Shown here: one piece after another, positions 11,803 through 25,148 of the stretch
How positions within the stretch are numbered: position 1 is the stretch's first letter
Layout of the letters: each line of letters opens with the position of its first letter
NCBI GenBank assembly: GCA_963402885.1
Contig: OY727094.1
Span: 16,122,501-16,186,500 of the forward strand
Reading direction: 5' to 3'
DNA length: 64,000 nucleotides
Source of the DNA: Antedon bifida
Lineage: Eukaryota > Echinodermata > Crinoidea > Comatulida > Antedonidae
Translations under genes and position numbers: made by a program
The notes under the pieces: generated by a model
Seen by the model: the letters and a program-made list of their open reading frames with translations, nothing else
Told to the model about the DNA's origin: nothing
Databases searched by the model: none

Positions 11803-14800
11803 ATTAGCCTGCATATTGACATCAGCTCCACTCTCTAAGACCAGTTGGCAGATGGTTGTATTACCTACATAAGCAGCACACATTAATGCTGTCCAGCCAT
11901 ACTATTGAAAATATTAAATAATAAACAAAGTTACAAAAAATGTAAATCATATTCCTTTATATCTAACACACAAAAAATGACTAATATTAATAATCTTATA
12001 AATATCCTTAATTTAATAAAAGTTAATATTTTTTCAATGTTGAAAATCAACAATCAATTTTAAATGACTATTTCTACAAAGCATTGTAAAATTTTTTGGG
12101 TTTTTTTTGTAAACTATTCTTATGCTTATGATCAAGGTATTTATATTCTGAAATATTAAACAGATTACAGTATACTAACTATATCATCTATAATCAATTT
12201 TATTTTGAAATAGTTGGGCAGAATGCAAAACTATTGTGAAAATAAAAGGTATCCTACATGTTTTAAACAATTTTATTTATAGGATTATTTTACAATTATA
12301 AAACTGGACAATTTATTTTAAATTTCAAATTGTGTTGTAGCTGTTAAGACAGGTTTTCACTATTCAATTGCACCACTCCAACTTGTAATAGCCGTACTTG
12401 TTGATAATCATTTAGGCCTACTGTTTATTAGTGTGTGTTTTGTGTGTAGGCATTTCTATTTTATACACAATGTTGACAGTGTAATCATCATTATTAATCA
12501 CAATTGTTTAGTATTTTCTATCATTTTATTTTGCCGTGTAAAAAATATATAATAAAATTATTAAATCAATCAAATTAATCAATTAAAACTTAATGTCTTT
12601 ATAAAAAAAAATTATATAATATACTAATTTTCTGCATTACGTTGATATACATTTAGCATCTATGAAATAATAACAGACAGTATGTTATCATAATCATTGA
12701 AAGAATAACAATTATTATTGCTATTATACTATGTTATATCGACTGTAGTCAAGTACTAAAGAATAATTAGATAAATTAGGCCTGAACATAACATACTAAT
12801 TATGTGCCAGTTAAATGAGCATTTTTTAAGCTTTTATTGTGATTATTTGTCATCATTTATACAAGTTTAATTTGTTGATTCAGTTTACTATTTATTAGTG
12901 TATATAGTGATAGTATGTCTTAATTATATTATCACAATTATTATGACTTGTATTATGTATACCATACTACCAGCCATACCCAGTTAGTGATTTCATTCAT
13001 AACATTTTTTTAACTTGGTTTGTTTGCTAACATATTTTTTAAATTATCCCATAAGGTTGATTATTGAGTACATCCATCTTGAAATAAATGAATCCACAAA
13101 ATCTCTCTTGATTCTCTAAAAGAATGAGGATAAACATAGTTCTTGGTATCAATTTCTATAGTTTATTTACAATGTACCTACTGTCCCTATAGAGTTCACC
13201 AATAACTTTAAATATTTCAGAATCTTAAAGGGTTACTCATACATTTCAAAACTAAATTTCAAACACACAACAAAGACACAAACATGCAGTACAATAATAA
13301 ATATAGAACAAAGTAAGAGTAAAACAACATTATATTAAATATCATTTTTATAGAATTTTTAAAATGTTTAGAGGATTAATGTTTAATTTTTTAAGATTTG
13401 AGTGTCATAAGGACTAAATATCAATCAATTTATTTGTAATTTAAATATTCTTATGTTTCCTCATCATTATTGTTTCAAATTAATTAATCAAATTTCAGCA
13501 TATCACCGGGCGGTTTAAAAATCATGTTCTGTGTCTGTTGCGGTTTATCTTTCTGTCATGTTGCTCAATCTTAAGCTATGTCTACACTATCACTACATAA
13601 GTTTGACATAAAAAGTGTGCTCTATGCCCAAATATCATTATCACCATATATGTGCACATCACATTTATTTCTCACATAACGTTTGATAGTGGTAGACAGA
13701 GCTTTATAATGATCTACAGTAGTTCAAAATTTTGAAAGTTATGTAATATATTTATATAATGGGTGTGGCTTAAGTAATGGCATCATTATATTGTTCAAAT
13801 TATATTTTATATAGTTCCATGGTTTTGTACATGTCAGCTTTAATTTAATACCAAACATGCCATATTAATTTGATTTCTTAAATTTTCCCACGAAGTTATG
13901 TAATATATAATGGGTGTGGCTTTGATAACGTCATATATTGTGAAATTATATTTTTCTCATGTTAGAGGTATTTTACATGTCATAAGCTATGATTTGATAC
14001 CAAACTTGACATATTTATGTAATTTATATTTTTTAGATATTTTTACATAGTTACATAATATATTATGACGTCATTAAATTGTTCGAATTTTTGGGCACCC
14101 TTCTAGAATTGTTAGTTAGGTTTCTGCCAAGTTTTGTGCTTTTGTCACGAAGTGCACAAAAAAAGTGCTAAGTGACCTGACAAAATTGTCATCGCCTTTT
14201 TAGAAAACGCATGGACAAAACAAATTAACAATGTACTGTTCACTAATTTAATTAAAATCGGCGCCGCCTAAAAATCCTACCTAGGCTAGGCCTAGTAGGA
14301 GACCACACATGTTAGTGGTTAGCCTAATTTAGCCGGACGAGACGACATCGTGCGCCGAATAGACATCGGAGTGGAGTCTAGTTTCGGCAGCCTAGGCTTA
14401 CGCTAAATTATTTAATCCTACCTTTGCTTAGCGAATTATAAATACTGTGACATTGTTAAACGTATATATTGCAATTATTAGTTGCAAGAAATAAAATGAC
14501 AGACGACTATATGAGATCAATGACAGAGAGTGTAACTTTATTCAAAGCATTCTGGGAACTCCTGACTGTGACGTCATACACACATATATTGGATATAGAT
14601 AGATATGTGACAAATACGCCGACATAAACATAAAAAAATATATGAAAAATCAATATATTCCATGTTAAGATTTAACATAGGCCTAGTCCTAGGCCCAATT
14701 ATTACGACATGTCACTGTGTAAAGAAAATGGCCCTAGTATTCTGCAGCTAACCCTGACCATAATTAATTTTGAGTGAAAAAAACATGTGCTACATATGGG

Positions 14801-17800
14801 TACTGTTAATTTGGAGAGAGAGTATCGCGTTTCATGTCATGAGAAACAAAATCTAGGTAAACGATCTTCGTCGCGTTTTCCAGGCCTGCCATAATATCAA
14901 CAACAAAAAATTCTAGGTCTGTGCGCGATCGACAATAACTATATTTAGAATGTTAACGATCTTTTGTTGTCTGCATCGTTTCTGGTTCGACTGGACGTTT
15001 TATTTTTAGAAGTTGGCCTAAGCCTATTTACTACTACTAGTTCATTGTGTTTCACCGTGTGGTGCCATCATGCCTCTGGGTGGGAAATTTCAATTTATTT
15101 ATATATTCGCCGTCAGTCGAGTAGATAAAAAACACCACGAAGAAAACGATTACGATTAATAAAATTTATTAATAAATGCTTCCGAGTAATTTACAACTTG
15201 GTCCTCCGTCAGTCAAAATTGACTCATTAATTTTGCACACCTTGTTACCTCACAAAAAACATTATAGGTTTCCGACCCGGTATTATAAAATGTGTGGGTT
15301 TGGCGGAGTAGCAGGCTCATGACATGCTTGAGCTGATAGGGTTTGATTTCAGCCTCAAGAAGCAGTGGGTAGTGCACCAACATGATAACTACTACAAGTA
15401 GTTTGTGTCAATATCTATATTAATTTGCATGATTGGTTCATGACGTATATTTTAAATAGGGAAAATGTTGCAAGTCAATCATTACCATTGATGACTGTCA
15501 TTTGCCTCAGATGGACATTGATGTTCTTATTCAATGGAGTAACAGGGAAATTAATTTTCAAATTATTTCTATATCACATTCTAAACATCTCATCACATAT
15601 TTTTATCAGTTGAATGGTTGTATCTTTGAGAGAACACTAACTGATCTTGGTGTCAAAATAGCATCATCAGCTTTTAATATGTTGGGATGATCATATCAAC
15701 AAAATTGTTAATAAATCCCAGAGGCGGATCCAGCCTTGAAAAATAGGGAGGGGAAAAGGGGTTTGTGACAAAGTTTGAACAATCGGCCTCAGGAACTGGT
15801 GGGGGAGGGGGTAGCAAAAGGCCTCCAGTGTTCTACCATGTTTTAGGCTGTTTTATTTAAAAGTGGTTAGGTTTTGTCAATTTGTTAATGTTATGGTACA
15901 TTTTATAAGTGGACAATTGAATTGTTTGTTATGGGCCCACCGTTTCAAACTGCTGTGTGAAATCTGTTCTTTCATATAACAAAAATACAAAAGCCGATGA
16001 GCTAAATTACTTGCCTTAAAAAAGTAATCTATTTTCAAAAGAGAGAGAGAAAAATAGGCAATATTTGTTAATATAACCATGAATGATAATGTAGGACTTA
16101 ATCATCTGAAAGATTATATTTAAAATCAATTTAGTATAGAGCTGAATAATAGTGTGTGTTGTACTATTTCACATCACCATCATACATATTTTCATGCTGC
16201 AATCAGTGGCTGATTTTAGGGAGAAAAGCGTGCAAAGCACAGCATGTGTAATTATGGCCATCTATGATATTCATCTTGATAATTTTGTATAATTTAACTT
16301 TTCTACTGAAGCCTACAGGGTTACCAGAACTGAATCTGTTTGTTCTTATGTCTCTTTATAAGTTTCATTCAACATTTATTTAGAACTATTTATATTTATC
16401 ACGAAATATAAGAAGCATACATTTACAATAACTTAAATGGTAACATTAAATAAGAAGTCTGTGAAGTGTAAAGCTAAATCCCCTAAATTAATCATATTTT
16501 TCAAAGGATTATTCCCATTTGGAATCTACTAACGTTTTGTATCAGATGGAATAATATTCCACAATTCATTAAACTATATGTAAACTTTACAAGAGAAAAA
16601 TTGTTAAATAACTTTGACCCTGACATTACATGCATATGGGTATTATCTTTTCCCATTGTAGGTATTATATTATTTATTATTATTTATTCAAGCAAAAGAT
16701 ACATTTTACAAAATATAATACAAATCAACAAATTAAACAAACATGATGCAAGAAGAAAATATAAAATCATAGTCACTAGCTACCAGGAAAGCAGAAAAGC
16801 AGCCTAAGGCACTGTCACCAATTAGGTGTGTAGGCCTACCTCTATTATGCTTGTTGTGGCCAGGTCTTAAATGTTGTGCTTTATATATGAAACTGAAAAT
16901 AGTATAATTTCAGCTATTTTTATATCTTAAATGTTTGTGTTTTTATGTTTTGTTATTTGTACAAGGGGTTCAATGTGGATAGAAGTGCTTGCCACCTGTT
17001 CATAACTTTTTTTCACTGTCTTGTGCCTTGTATTTTTCTTTCAGTGATAAAGTTTAATAAATGAAAAGTATATATTTCTACTACTCTAGTATGATGTTAA
17101 TAAAAGTTTGTTTAGTTATCAGATTATTATTATATTATTAACAGATGAATAATTATATCATCGTTCAGATTCTGAAATTAATTACAATTACAGGGGATTG
17201 GGTTACCAAGCCATTATTCAAATCCGGTATTAGCCAATCAAATTGTCTAAGCAAATTGTACTGAAAGAAAGAGTACTCAATTATATTGACAAACCATCTA
17301 AAATACAGCTAAGATAAGATATAAACACACAATATACTTTTTAAAACAAAAAACTGAAGAAGAAAGAAGTGAAACAATTATGTTGAAAAAAAAATATGAT
17401 GCTTTTAACAATCAGTGTGAATGTTAACTGCAAATATGCAACCAGAGAACGATTATAAAAGATCTTAAAAACAAATTAGTATTGATGTACTTTAATTAGT
17501 GTCAAGTAATTTAACGTTGTGTATCAAATTCATTACAAAGGAAAACAAATTGATGTATACCTGGTCCTGGATGTTGACAGCATTGTTGCTAACAATGAAT
17601 TGGCAAATTTCTTCAGCAGTTTTTTCTCTTGCAATCTATGAAATAAAACATATAGATCAATATGCATTCAGTTACATTTTTCATTAATATACATATAATA
17701 TAGTAAACATAGACAACAACATACATTCCATGTTGTATTAAATTACAGCCATTATATTATAATATTATCATTATAATAATATTATTGCCCAAATAAATAA

Positions 17801-18329
17801 GTTTTTTTTCTTCTTGTCTTAAATTTTGTATTTACATTAATTTTGTAGACATATTTTTATAGAAAAATGTTAATGAAATTTGTATTTAATTATTTTTTTT
17901 AATATTTATTTTTGTATGAGGGGTAGCTGGCTCATTTGATTTACAGTAATGTATTTTGCTTAATCTGCCCCTGCCCATTGTTCATCTCTATGTTGTATTG
18001 TATGTTAATGTGTTGATATATCATGCTGGTCAAATAATTAAATCAAAACAATCACATCAAATGAGCCAACAGCATAGAAGCACTACAGTGATTATTTTGT
18101 TCATTGTAATACTGTAATTTTTTGTCACAATTTAATTTATTTAGTTACTTGTTTTAGTTCTTTTTTGTTTCCAGATCATAAGCTAATAGAACAATTTATT
18201 AATTTGTTAATGTGATAGCGCTGCTTAAATTGTTGTTGGTTAAATGCTATTATCCTAAAACAGTGTAAACTTTCCTACCTTAAGACCATTTTTTGCACAA
18301 AGATTAACCAGCCGTCCATGGAGAGCCAT
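11803..18329 (-). CDS. Ankyrin-repeat protein, three 5' exons (partial gene)
   Basis: Three exons on the minus strand join in phase 0. They are 18329-18279 (starting at an ATG, 17 codons), 17635-17561 (25 codons) and 11901-11803 (33 codons). All have AG acceptors and GT donors (GTAGGA, GTATAC, GTAAGT). The product begins MALHGRLVNLCAKNGL and reaches one clear ankyrin repeat, YGWTALMCAAYVGNT...LVLESGADVN, encoded by an exon of exactly 99 bases, the length of one repeat. The ATG exon stays open upstream to an acceptor at 18342, so the true start could lie in an earlier exon. No further ankyrin exon is visible left of 11803; the gene probably continues outside the window. Ankyrin repeats bind proteins; the specific family member is not recognised. 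Confidence 0.72.
13737..14078. repeat. Tandem duplication, unit about 155 bp
   Basis: GTTATGTAATATAT...ATAATGGGTGTGGCTT starts units at about 13737 and 13895, and a third partial unit (GTTACATAATATAT) starts near 14048. Shared inner blocks are TTTACATGTCA-like and TTGATACCAAAC. It lies in the ankyrin gene's intron and has no coding sense. Confidence 0.65.
15290..15372 (+). mobile_element. Possible tRNA-like SINE head
   Basis: GGCGGAGTAGCAGGCTCATG followed about 30 bases later by GGGTTTGATTTC resembles the A and B boxes of an RNA polymerase III promoter, as in a tRNA-derived SINE. The cloverleaf is imperfect and no body or tail is recognised. Confidence 0.3.
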
Positions 18330-18536
18330 TGTATTGCTAAACTGAAAGAAAATGCAAAAACAATGTATGCTTGTTTAAATTATAAAAAAAAAATTCAATT
18401 CAAATAAAAACATTTTTATATTAAAGTAAACTGCATTAATACACAGCTTCTTTTCACAGACATTAAAACATGATGATAATGTTATGAGTTATTTGAATAC
18501 TAGTGGTAGATACTTAATGATAAAAAGAAACTTGTG

Positions 18537-20115
18537 TGATAACTCATCACAATGGCAAAGAATAAAGCAATCATTGGGATCATCTGCAGATTGTGGCTTT
18601 AAACTCAACCTAAATACTATCCCTTCCTCTAATTTGACAGCTCATCACAATGGCAAAGAATGAAGCAATCATTGGGATCATCTGCAGATTGTGGCTTTAA
18701 ACTCAACCTAAATACTATCCCTTCCTCTAATTTGACAGCTCATCACAATGGCAAAGAATGAAGCAATCATTGGGATCATCTGCAGATTGTGGCTTTAAAC
18801 TCAACCTAAATACTATCTCTTCCTCTAATGTTGATAGCTCATCACAATGGCAAAGAATGAAGCAATCATTGGGATCATCTGCAGATTGTGGCTTTAAACT
18901 CAACCTAAATACTATCCCTTCCTCTAATTTGACAGCTCATCACAATGGCAAAAAAAAAGCAATCATTGGGATCATCTGAAGATTGTGGCTTTAAACTCAA
19001 CCTATATAATATCCCTTCCTCTAATGTTGATAGCTCATCACAATGGCAAAGAATGAAGCAATCATTGGGATCATCTGTAGATTGTGACTTTAAACTCAAC
19101 CTAAATACTACCCCTCCCTCTAATTTGACAGCTCATCACGATGGCAAAGAATGAAGTAATAATTGGGATCATCTGCAGATTGTGGCTTTAAACTCAACCT
19201 ATATACTATCCCTCCCTCTAATTTGACAGCTCATCACGATGGCAAAGAATGAAGCAATCATTGGGATCATCTGTAGATTGTGGCTTTAAACTCAACCTAA
19301 ATACTATCCCTCCCTCTAATTTGACAGCTCATCACAATGGCAAAGAATGAAGTAATAATTGGGATCATCTGCAGATTGTGGCTTTAAACTCAACCTAAAT
19401 ACTATCCCTCCCTCTAATTTGACAGCTCATCACAATGGCAAAGAATGAAGCAATCATTGGGATCATCTGCAGATTGTGGCTTTAAACTCAACCTAAATAC
19501 TATCCCTCCCTCTAATTTGATAGCTCATCACAATGGCAAAGAATGAAGTAATCATTGGGATCATTTGCAGATTGTGGCTTTAAACTCAACCTAAATACTA
19601 CCCCTCCCTCTAATTTGACAGCTCATCACGATATGGCAAAGAATGAAGTAATAATTGGGATCATCTGTAGATTGTGGCTTTAAACTCAACCTATATACTA
19701 TCCCTCCCTCTAATTTGACAGCTCATCACAATGGCAAAGAATGAAGTAATAATTGGGATCATCTGCAGATTGTGGCTTTAAACTCAACCTAAATACTATC
19801 CCTCCCTCTAATGTTGACAGCTCATCACAATGGCAAAGAATGAAGTAATAATTGGGATCATCTGCAGATTGTGGCTTTAAACTCAACCTATATACTATCC
19901 CTCCCTCTAATTTGACAGCTCATCACAATGGCAAAGAATGAAGTAATAATTGGGATCATCTGCAGATTGTGGCTTTAAACTCAACCTATATACTATCCCT
20001 CCCTCTAATTTGACAGCTCATCACGATATGGCAAAGAATGAAGTAATAATTGGGATCATCTGCAGATTGTGGCTTTAAACTCAACCTATATACTATCCCT
20101 CCCTCTAATTTTGAC
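18537..20115. repeat. Minisatellite, 98-bp unit, about 16 copies
   Basis: Head-to-tail units beginning CTCATCACAATGGCAAAGAA and ending CCTCTAATTTGACAG. Units differ by a few substitutions (GCAATCATT or GTAATAATT; TTCC or CTCC) that group by position, so neighbouring units resemble each other most. Short open frames exist but are broken between units, so this is not called coding. Confidence 0.95.
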
Positions 20116-20758
20116 AATAATCAATATAAATACAGTACTAGGACTAAAAGTACTGAACATGATGTTGAAATAGAGTAAATATATAATACAATGTCTCTTC
20201 TATCAACAATTTCCTCAATCAATGCCTCCTCTATCAAATAATATTATATTTTTAGACCTACAACACTTACAGTGGAGCAATGCTAAAATAAAAGAAATCC
20301 AAAATATGCAACGTTTCCTCTTCAAAAGTTGAATGCAAGTGGTTGTTGTACAGAAGACCAAACACTTTTATATCATTATTTATATAGTGATAACCAGTGC
20401 AATTCAATGGATTCTATACAAATTACAACATAGCGTGACTTAGTGTTTGCTTTGTTCTTATCATTTAGTTGATTAGAACTACAAACCAACGTGAATTACC
20501 ATTTTAGGTAAAGCAAACAAGGTGTATCAAGGTACGCCAGGTAAACCCTAATAATGACTGATTAAGGTCTTGTGAAAATTATGCAATATATTTTTACTTG
20601 AAATTAGACAAAATACTATAATACATTAAATGAGACGAGGTTCATACAAGGTTTTAGTAAATAAACATTATTAATGATATTAGTAATAACAGGAACTGAG
20701 TGTTTCCATCGTACATTTAACAGATTATTGTTTCTTAAACTAAGATATTGGTTACAAC

Positions 20759-21403
20759 ATGGAGGCAGAAGCACAACAATCTAACTACTCTGGCTTACTC
20801 AGAAGAAAAGCACAACAATCTAACTACTCTGGCTTACTGAGAAGGAAAGCACAACAATCTAACTACTCTGGCTTACTCAGAAGAAAAGCACAACAATCTA
20901 ACTACTCTGGCTTACTGAGAAGGAAAGCACAACAATCTAACTACTCTGGCTTACTCAGAAGAAAAGCACAACAATCTAACTACTCTGGCTTACTGAGAAG
21001 GAAAGCACAACAATCTAACTACTCTGGCTTACTGAGAAGGAAAGCACAACAATCTAACTACTCTGGCTTACTGAGAAGGAAAGCACAACAATCTAACTAC
21101 TCTGGCTTACTGAGAAGGAAAGCACAACAATCTAACTACTCTGGCTTACTGAGAAGGAAAGCACAACAATCTAACTACTCTGGCTTACTGAGAAGAAAAG
21201 CACAACAATCTAACTACTCTGGCTTACTGAGAAGAAAAGCACAACAATCTAACTACTCTGGCTTACTGAGAAGGAAAGCACAACAATCTAACTACTCTGG
21301 CTTACTGAGAAGAAAAGCACAACAATCTAACTACTCTGGCTTACTGAGAAGGAAAGCACAACAACCTAACTACTCTGGCTTCAGCAATAGTGGTCAGACA
21401 TAA
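20759..21403 (+). CDS. Tandem-repeat polypeptide, 16 units of AQQSNYSGLL-RRK
   Basis: An uninterrupted 214-residue frame starts at ATG 20759, after an in-frame stop 18 bases upstream, and ends at TAA 21401-21403. It consists of MEAE, then 39-bp units each encoding AQQSNYSGLLRRK, and a divergent last unit ending PNYSGFSNSGQT. The other five frames of the unit contain stops. All differences among the internal units are silent (CTC/CTG for Leu, AGA/AGG for Arg); the only replacement is Ser to Pro in the last unit. Each unit ends in a basic R-R-K triplet, as between peptides in neuropeptide or antimicrobial precursors. No signal peptide is visible in this exon; an AG at 20711-20712 or 20743-20744 could join an upstream exon. 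It may equally be a minisatellite that happens to be open. Function unknown. Confidence 0.45.
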   Translation: MEAEAQQSNYSGLLRRKAQQSNYSGLLRRKAQQSNYSGLLRRKAQQSNYSGLLRRKAQQSNYSGLLRRKAQQSNYSGLLRRKAQQSNYSGLLRRKAQQSNYSGLLRRKAQQSNYSGLLRRKAQQSNYSGLLRRKAQQSNYSGLLRRKAQQSNYSGLLRRKAQQSNYSGLLRRKAQQSNYSGLLRRKAQQSNYSGLLRRKAQQPNYSGFSNSGQT

Positions 21404-21780
21404 TAATAAATTAGCTTGTTTAAAAACTGCTACTAAGACATTCTGACAAAAGATTTAATATATTTAAACAACTTTGGATTTAAATAATAAGTATTTTGTG
21501 ATTTGGTTAATAATAATATTTTAACAAAATTGTATAAAGACAGAAAACAAACTGAAAAAAGTGTACTGTGAATTTCAGAGTGTTTAAAAAAGTATAAATA
21601 AACTACTATATTCAATGCCACAATAGTGCAACAAAGCCTGGTTTAATATTTTCTATAAGTTTATCAGATGATATTACTAGGGGGAATAACAGGGTGACAA
21701 ACAAACAGTAAACTAAGGCAAAGGTTATTAGAGCCAACAGATGAACCAAACAAAAATTTACTTTACATCATGTTTCACAC

Positions 21781-22095
21781 AGTTTATTAAAATAGATAGA
21801 CTAACCAACATAATATAAGAGTTAAAAACAATACTGTATTTGATACACTTTATTAATTAGAAAGCCACAGATTAACCAACATGATATAACAGGTATAGAA
21901 CAATACTGTAGAATGTATTTGATACTTTATTAAATAGAAAGCCACAATTAAACCAACATGATATAACAGGTATAAAACAATACTGTATTTGATACACTTT
22001 ATTAAATAGAAAGCCATAGATAAACCAACATGATATAACAGGTATAAAACAATACTGTAGAATGTATTTGATACTTTATTAATTAGAAAGGAACA
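21781..22095. repeat. Short tandem array, unit about 68-78 bp, 4-5 copies
   Basis: Repeats of a unit with AACCAACATGATATAACAGG and ACAATACTGTA...TTTGATAC. Alternate units carry or lack a GAATGTATTT insertion, so the array is built from unlike dimers. No coding sense. Confidence 0.8.
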
Positions 22096-22751
22096 AATAA
22101 ATCCACTTTAAAATGTATAAGAACATTTAGAAGTTTAAAAGTTTAATGTACATTTAATGTTCAATTTGTTCATTTAATTACTTTTGTTGTTGTTTTTGTT
22201 TATTCTTTTTGGATGCACTGTGTGACACCAGTACCACTGATATTAAGGTATCATTTTCAATAAAGACAAGAAACAACTGGGTAAAATGTACAACTTAACT
22301 CTTTACTGTACAAAATGTTTAACATACTAATAGATTGTAAAGACAAGCAGGTAAACCAACATGACAATAATAAGTATTTTGTGATGTATTTTGTGATACA
22401 TCACAAATACTCTATAATGAAAATTTTACTTTTAAAGATATGAAATAATGAAGACCAATACTGGACAAGAATTGTTATAAATTGTCTGCGTCAATCAAGT
22501 ATTCAAAGTCACATGATTTAATGTTTGCTTTGATTTTATCATAATTGCCCTACAATTTCAAATGTAATATTGGTTAAAGACAAGGTAAAATAAATAGAAA
22601 ATCCAAAGGTCATAATATAAGATAATGTCAATGTCAAACAAATTCAAATATTTGATATAAGTAGACCAAAGGTAAAAATGTTATTTGAAGCAAACAATAA
22701 AAAAATAAATTTTATCTCAGGACCTAGACACAAACCAAGGAAATCATAAAT

Positions 22752-25148
22752 CTGTGTCTTAACATTTATCAATGGTAGACACAGAATAATGAGACAAATA
22801 TAAACAGCACTATGAAATAGCAAGATGTGTCTTAACATTTATCACTGGTGGACACAGAATAAGGAGACAAATATAGACAGCACTATGAAATATCAAGATG
22901 TGTCTTATCATTTATCACTGGTGGACACAGAATAAGGAGACAAATATAGACAGCACTATGAAATATCAAGATGTGTCTTAACATTTATCAGCAGTGAACA
23001 CAGAATAAGGAGACAAATATAGACAGCACTATGAAATAGCAAGATGTGTCTTAACATTTATCACTGGTGAACACAGAATAAGGAGACAAATATAGACAGC
23101 ACTATGAAATATCAAGATGTGTCTTAACATTTATCAGCAGTGAACACAGAATAAGGAGACAAATATAGACAGCACTATGAAATATCAAGATGTGTCTTAA
23201 CATTTATCAGCAGTGAACACAGAATAAGGAGACAAATATAGACAGCACTATGAAATATCAAGATGTGTCTTAACATTTATCAGCAGTGAACACAGAATAA
23301 GGAGACAAATATAGACAGCACTATGAAATATCAAGATGTGTCTTAACATTTATCAGCAGTGAACACAGAATAAGGAGACAAATATAGACAGCACTATGAA
23401 ATAGCAAGATGTGTCTTAACATTTATCACTGGTGAACACAGAATAAGGAGACAAATATAGACAGCACTATGAAATAGCAAGATGTGTCTTAACATTTATC
23501 ACTGGTGAACACAGAATAATGAGACAAATATAGACAGCACTATGAAATAGCAAGATGTGTCTTAACATTTATCAGCAGTGAACACAGAATAATGAGACAA
23601 ATATAGACAGCACTATGAAATAGCAAGATGTGTCTTAACATTTATCACTTGTGAACACAGAATAATGAGACAAATATAGACAGCACTATGAAATATCAAG
23701 ATGTGTCTTAACATTTATCACTGGTGAACACAGAATAATGAGACAAATATAGACAGCACTATGAAATAGCAAGATGTGTCTAAACATTTATCACTGGTGG
23801 ACACAGAATAATGAGACAAATATAGACAGCACTATGAAATAGCAAGATGTGTCTAAACATTTATCACTGGTGGACACAGAATAATGAGAAAAATATAGAC
23901 AGCACTATGAAATAGCAAGATGTGTCTAAACATTTATCACTGGTGGACACAGAATAATGAGACAAATATAGACAGCACTATGAAATAGCAAGATGTGTCT
24001 GAACATTTATCACTGGTGGACACAGAATAATGAGACAAATATAGACAGCACTATGAAATAGCAAGATGTGTCTTAACATTTATCACTGGTGGACACAGAA
24101 TAATGAGACAAATATAGACAGCACTATGAAATAGCAAGATGTGTCTAAACATTTATCACTGGTGGACACAGAATAATGAGACAAATATAGACAGCACTAT
24201 GAAATAGCAAGATGTGTCTGAACATTTATCACTGGTGGACACAGAATAATGAGACAAATATAGACAGCACTATGAAATAGCAAGATGTGTCTTAACATTT
24301 ATCACTGGTGGACACAGAATAATGAGACAAATATAGACAGCACTATGAAATAGCAAGACGTGTCTGAACATTTATCACTGGTGGACACAGAATAATGAGA
24401 CAAATATAGACAGCACTATGAAATAGCAAGATGTGTCTTAACATTTATCACTGGTGGACACAGAATAATGAGACAAATATAGACAGCACTATGAAATAGC
24501 AAGATGTGTCTTAACATTTATCAATGGTGAACACAGAATAATGAGACAAATATAGACAGCACTATGAAATAGCAAGATGTGTCTTAACATTTATCACTGG
24601 TGGACACAGAATAATGAGACAAATATAGACAGCACTATGAAATAGCAAGATGTGTCTTAACATTTATCACTGGTGGACACAGAATAATGAGACAAATATA
24701 GACAGCACTATGAAATAGCAAGATGTGTCTTAACATTTATCACTGGTGGACACAGAATAATGAGACAAATATAGACAGCACTATGAAATAGCAAGATGTG
24801 TCTTAACATTTATCAATGGTGGACACAGAATAATGAGACAAATATAGACAGCACTATGAAATAGCAAGATGTGTCTTAACATTTATCACTGGTGGACATA
24901 GCATAATGAGACAAATATAGACAGCACTATGAAATAGCAAGATGTGTCTTAACATTTATCACTGGTGGACATAGAATAATGAGACAAATATAGACAGCAC
25001 TATGAAATAGCAAGATGTGTCTTAACATTTATCAATGGTGAACATAGAATAATGAGACAAATATAGACAGCACTATGAAATAGCAAGATGTGTCTTAACA
25101 TTTATCACTGGTAGACACAGAGAATAATGAGACAAATATAGACAGCAC
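22752..25148. repeat. Minisatellite, 73-bp unit, about 33 copies
   Basis: Head-to-tail units starting GTGTCTTAACATTTATCA and containing GAGACAAATATAGACAGCAC. Two main variants separate by position: the left third is rich in CAGCAGTGAACACAG..AAGG, and the right two thirds in CTGGTGGACACAG..AATG. This indicates successive local expansions. Frames are broken by stops in each unit. Confidence 0.97.

Noticed and set aside
18758..19154. Open frames of 60-75 codons within the 98-bp array
   Set aside because: The 98-bp unit is not a multiple of three and the frames are broken between units, unlike the 39-bp array.
18537..25148. CRISPR-like or satellite array of regularly spaced repeats
   Set aside because: Units are directly abutting with no unique spacers, and the genome is eukaryotic; these are minisatellites.
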